A stretch of 64,000 bases of DNA from a bacterium. Its GTDB lineage: Bacteria > Desulfobacterota > Binatia > HRBIN30 > CADEER01. The notes under the pieces are model-generated. The model had not been told where the DNA came from, ran no database searches, and was given only the letters and a program-made list of their open reading frames with translations. The DNA lies in the NCBI GenBank assembly GCA_030430165.1, contig JAUIGL010000019.1, forward strand, positions 1 through 64,000, given 5' to 3'. Position numbers and translations under genes: made by a program. Positions within the stretch are counted from its first letter, which is position 1; each line of letters opens with the position of its first letter. Of the stretch, positions 62,638 to 64,000 are shown piece after piece.

Positions 62638-64000
62638 ATGATCTCGGGAAGAAGTTGGCTGGCTGCGGTTGCTGGTGTGGCCGCTGCCGCAGCGGTGGGC
62701 GCCACCCTGGCGCCGCAGGCGGTTCCGTTCTTGGTCAACTCGGTTACCGAGGGAAACCAGCGAGAGCCTTCGTTGGCGGCGGATGGCGCCGGCGTCACCC
62801 TGATTGCCTGGGATTCCGATGGCGCGGCCCTCGACGAGACCGAGATTGCAGGCCGCCTGGTCACGAGCGACGGAACCCCGACCGGCGACGAGTTCCAGAT
62901 CAACAGCCATACCGCCAACTCGCAAATCCGCCCTGCGGTGGCGGGATTTCGCTCGGGCGGCTTCGTCGTCGCCTGGGAGAGCTACATCGTCGACACCGAC
63001 GAGGACGAGATCTTCGTCCGCCGATTCGATGCCGCCGGCAATCCGCTCGGCACCGAGACCAGGATCGACGATTCCGAGTTTCATCTGCACGTCGACGTCG
63101 CCGAGGTTGGCAGCGGCGGATTCGTCGTCGTCTGGGATGACGGGTTGGATCTCTTCGGGCGAACCTTCGACGCCAACGGTGACCCGGCCGACGACGGATT
63201 CCGCATCAACGAACAGCCGGGCACCATGTACGGGCCGCGCGTCGCCTCGGATTCCTCTGGCGCCTTCACGGTGGTCTGGGAGGATCGCAGCGAGATCGAC
63301 GGCGACGGCAGCGGCGTGCTGATGCGGCGCTTCGACGCCAGTGGCGCGGCGACGACTGGCGACCTGCAGGTCAATACGTCGACGATCGGCGACCAGTACG
63401 CTCCGACGATCGGCATGCGCGGCGATGGGTCCTTCATCGTTGCCTGGGAGGCGTACGGCCAGCAATCGGAGGGCGACGGTGCGTTTGCGCGGCTCTATGC
63501 CGCCGACGGTACCTCGCTGGGCGGCGACTTTCGCGTCGACGACGGCAACTCGGTCTATGCGGGCTACGTCGACGCGGCGGGCAGCGAGTCGGACTTCGTC
63601 GTCGTCTGGAATGAGCCGCGCGACGAGGGGAGCGACACGTTGACGACGCGTGCGCGCCGGGTGCGCAGCGACGGTAGTTTGCTGAATGTGGTCGACATCG
63701 ATCCCGAGGAACAGGGCGACCAGGCCAACGCGGTGGTGTCCGCCGGCAGCCGGGGGGTCGTCGTGGCTTGGGAGGGATTCGGTCCCGATGAGCAGGACAT
63801 CTTCGCTCAGCACTTCGACGAGATCGACGCGCCGGAGGGGTGCCCCGGCGACTGCGACGGAAACGGCGTCGTCACCGTGTCCGAATTGGTCCGCGGGGTG
63901 AACATCGCGCTCGGTACCCTCGACCTATTGCAGTGCCCGGCGGTCGATCTCAACGGTGACGGCACGGTTGCGATCAACGAGCTGATCGCCGCCGTCAACG
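62638..64000 (+). CDS. Secreted repeat protein with C-terminal EF-hand/dockerin-like pair (3' end outside window)
   Basis: The frame is open to the end of the window, giving 454 residues. It starts at ATG 62638, preceded by GAGGAGG at 62627-62633. The signal peptide reads MISGRSWLAAVAGVAAAAAVG and is cleaved about LAPQA. Repeats with the same core as the gene at 57835 follow (GGFVVAWESY, GGFVVVWDDG, GAFTVVWED, GSFIVAWEAY; EFQINSHT), then GDCDGNGVVTVSELVRGVNIALG and LNGDGTVAINELIAAVN, two calcium-loop motifs near the visible end. It lacks the mucin-like linker. Beyond the second EF-like repeat only a few residues are likely missing. Confidence 0.88.
   Translation, partial: MISGRSWLAAVAGVAAAAAVGATLAPQAVPFLVNSVTEGNQREPSLAADGAGVTLIAWDSDGAALDETEIAGRLVTSDGTPTGDEFQINSHTANSQIRPAVAGFRSGGFVVAWESYIVDTDEDEIFVRRFDAAGNPLGTETRIDDSEFHLHVDVAEVGSGGFVVVWDDGLDLFGRTFDANGDPADDGFRINEQPGTMYGPRVASDSSGAFTVVWEDRSEIDGDGSGVLMRRFDASGAATTGDLQVNTSTIGDQYAPTIGMRGDGSFIVAWEAYGQQSEGDGAFARLYAADGTSLGGDFRVDDGNSVYAGYVDAAGSESDFVVVWNEPRDEGSDTLTTRARRVRSDGSLLNVVDIDPEEQGDQANAVVSAGSRGVVVAWEGFGPDEQDIFAQHFDEIDAPEGCPGDCDGNGVVTVSELVRGVNIALGTLDLLQCPAVDLNGDGTVAINELIAAVN

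Overview
The window is high-GC bacterial chromosome (I estimate mid to high 60s % GC), densely coding on both strands. I found no tRNA, rRNA, CRISPR array, transposase or prophage gene. Small EF-hand/dockerin-like pairs in three secreted proteins, Cys-rich secreted repeats, F420-type luciferase-like enzymes, a CYP125-like P450 and an abundance of CoA and short-chain dehydrogenase enzymes suggest an uncultured deltaproteobacterial or Binatota-like soil/aquatic lineage. That placement is inference from gene style; the sequence contains no marker that settles it.

Region 1 (1-24 kb) is a lipid/isoprenoid-type metabolism block. It holds a dienoyl-CoA isomerase-like crotonase (cut by the window edge), an actinobacterial-type [2Fe-2S] ferrochelatase overlapping a membrane spermidine-synthase-like protein, purU, an acyl-CoA synthetase, a HAD phosphatase, a MATE exporter coupled to a P450, a luciferase-like monooxygenase, two SDRs, a 3-hydroxyisobutyrate-dehydrogenase-like enzyme, and a quinone-reductase-like MDR. 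It continues with an HMG-CoA-synthase-like/DUF35 fusion beside an SCP2-type thiolase, an aldehyde dehydrogenase, two MFS carriers, a DMT carrier and a second luciferase-like enzyme. Together these could activate, oxidise and shorten a hydrophobic acid, with carriers for import or export.

Region 2 (24-48 kb) is mixed housekeeping: a FixJ-type regulator facing a four-GAF histidine kinase, metG, a striking intergenic array of micro-hairpins joined by GTCCCAA heptamers, a DUF6174 secreted protein, a PhoD phosphatase, xth, the recC-recB-recD operon, a permuted papain-fold protein, a MESH1-like HD hydrolase, a small secreted protein, an OatA-like acyltransferase and a PI-PLC-like secreted protein.

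Region 3 (48-64 kb) is a signalling and surface block. It has a B12/radical SAM protein, a MITE-like element, a 1220-residue Ser/Thr kinase-ATPase-TPR protein, and a GAF-AAA+ sigma-54 activator transcribed away from two consecutive LuxR-family proteins whose receiver domains have lost the phosphoacceptor Asp. A sigma-54-like -24/-12 site lies in that divergent gap. Two paralogous secreted repeat proteins, one with a mucin-like Ser/Thr/Pro linker, flank ppk1; the second has another sigma-54-like site upstream and runs off the window. My best candidate for an undescribed system is this kinase / sigma-54 activator / pseudo-receiver pair / secreted protein module. The hairpin array is the most unusual non-coding structure.
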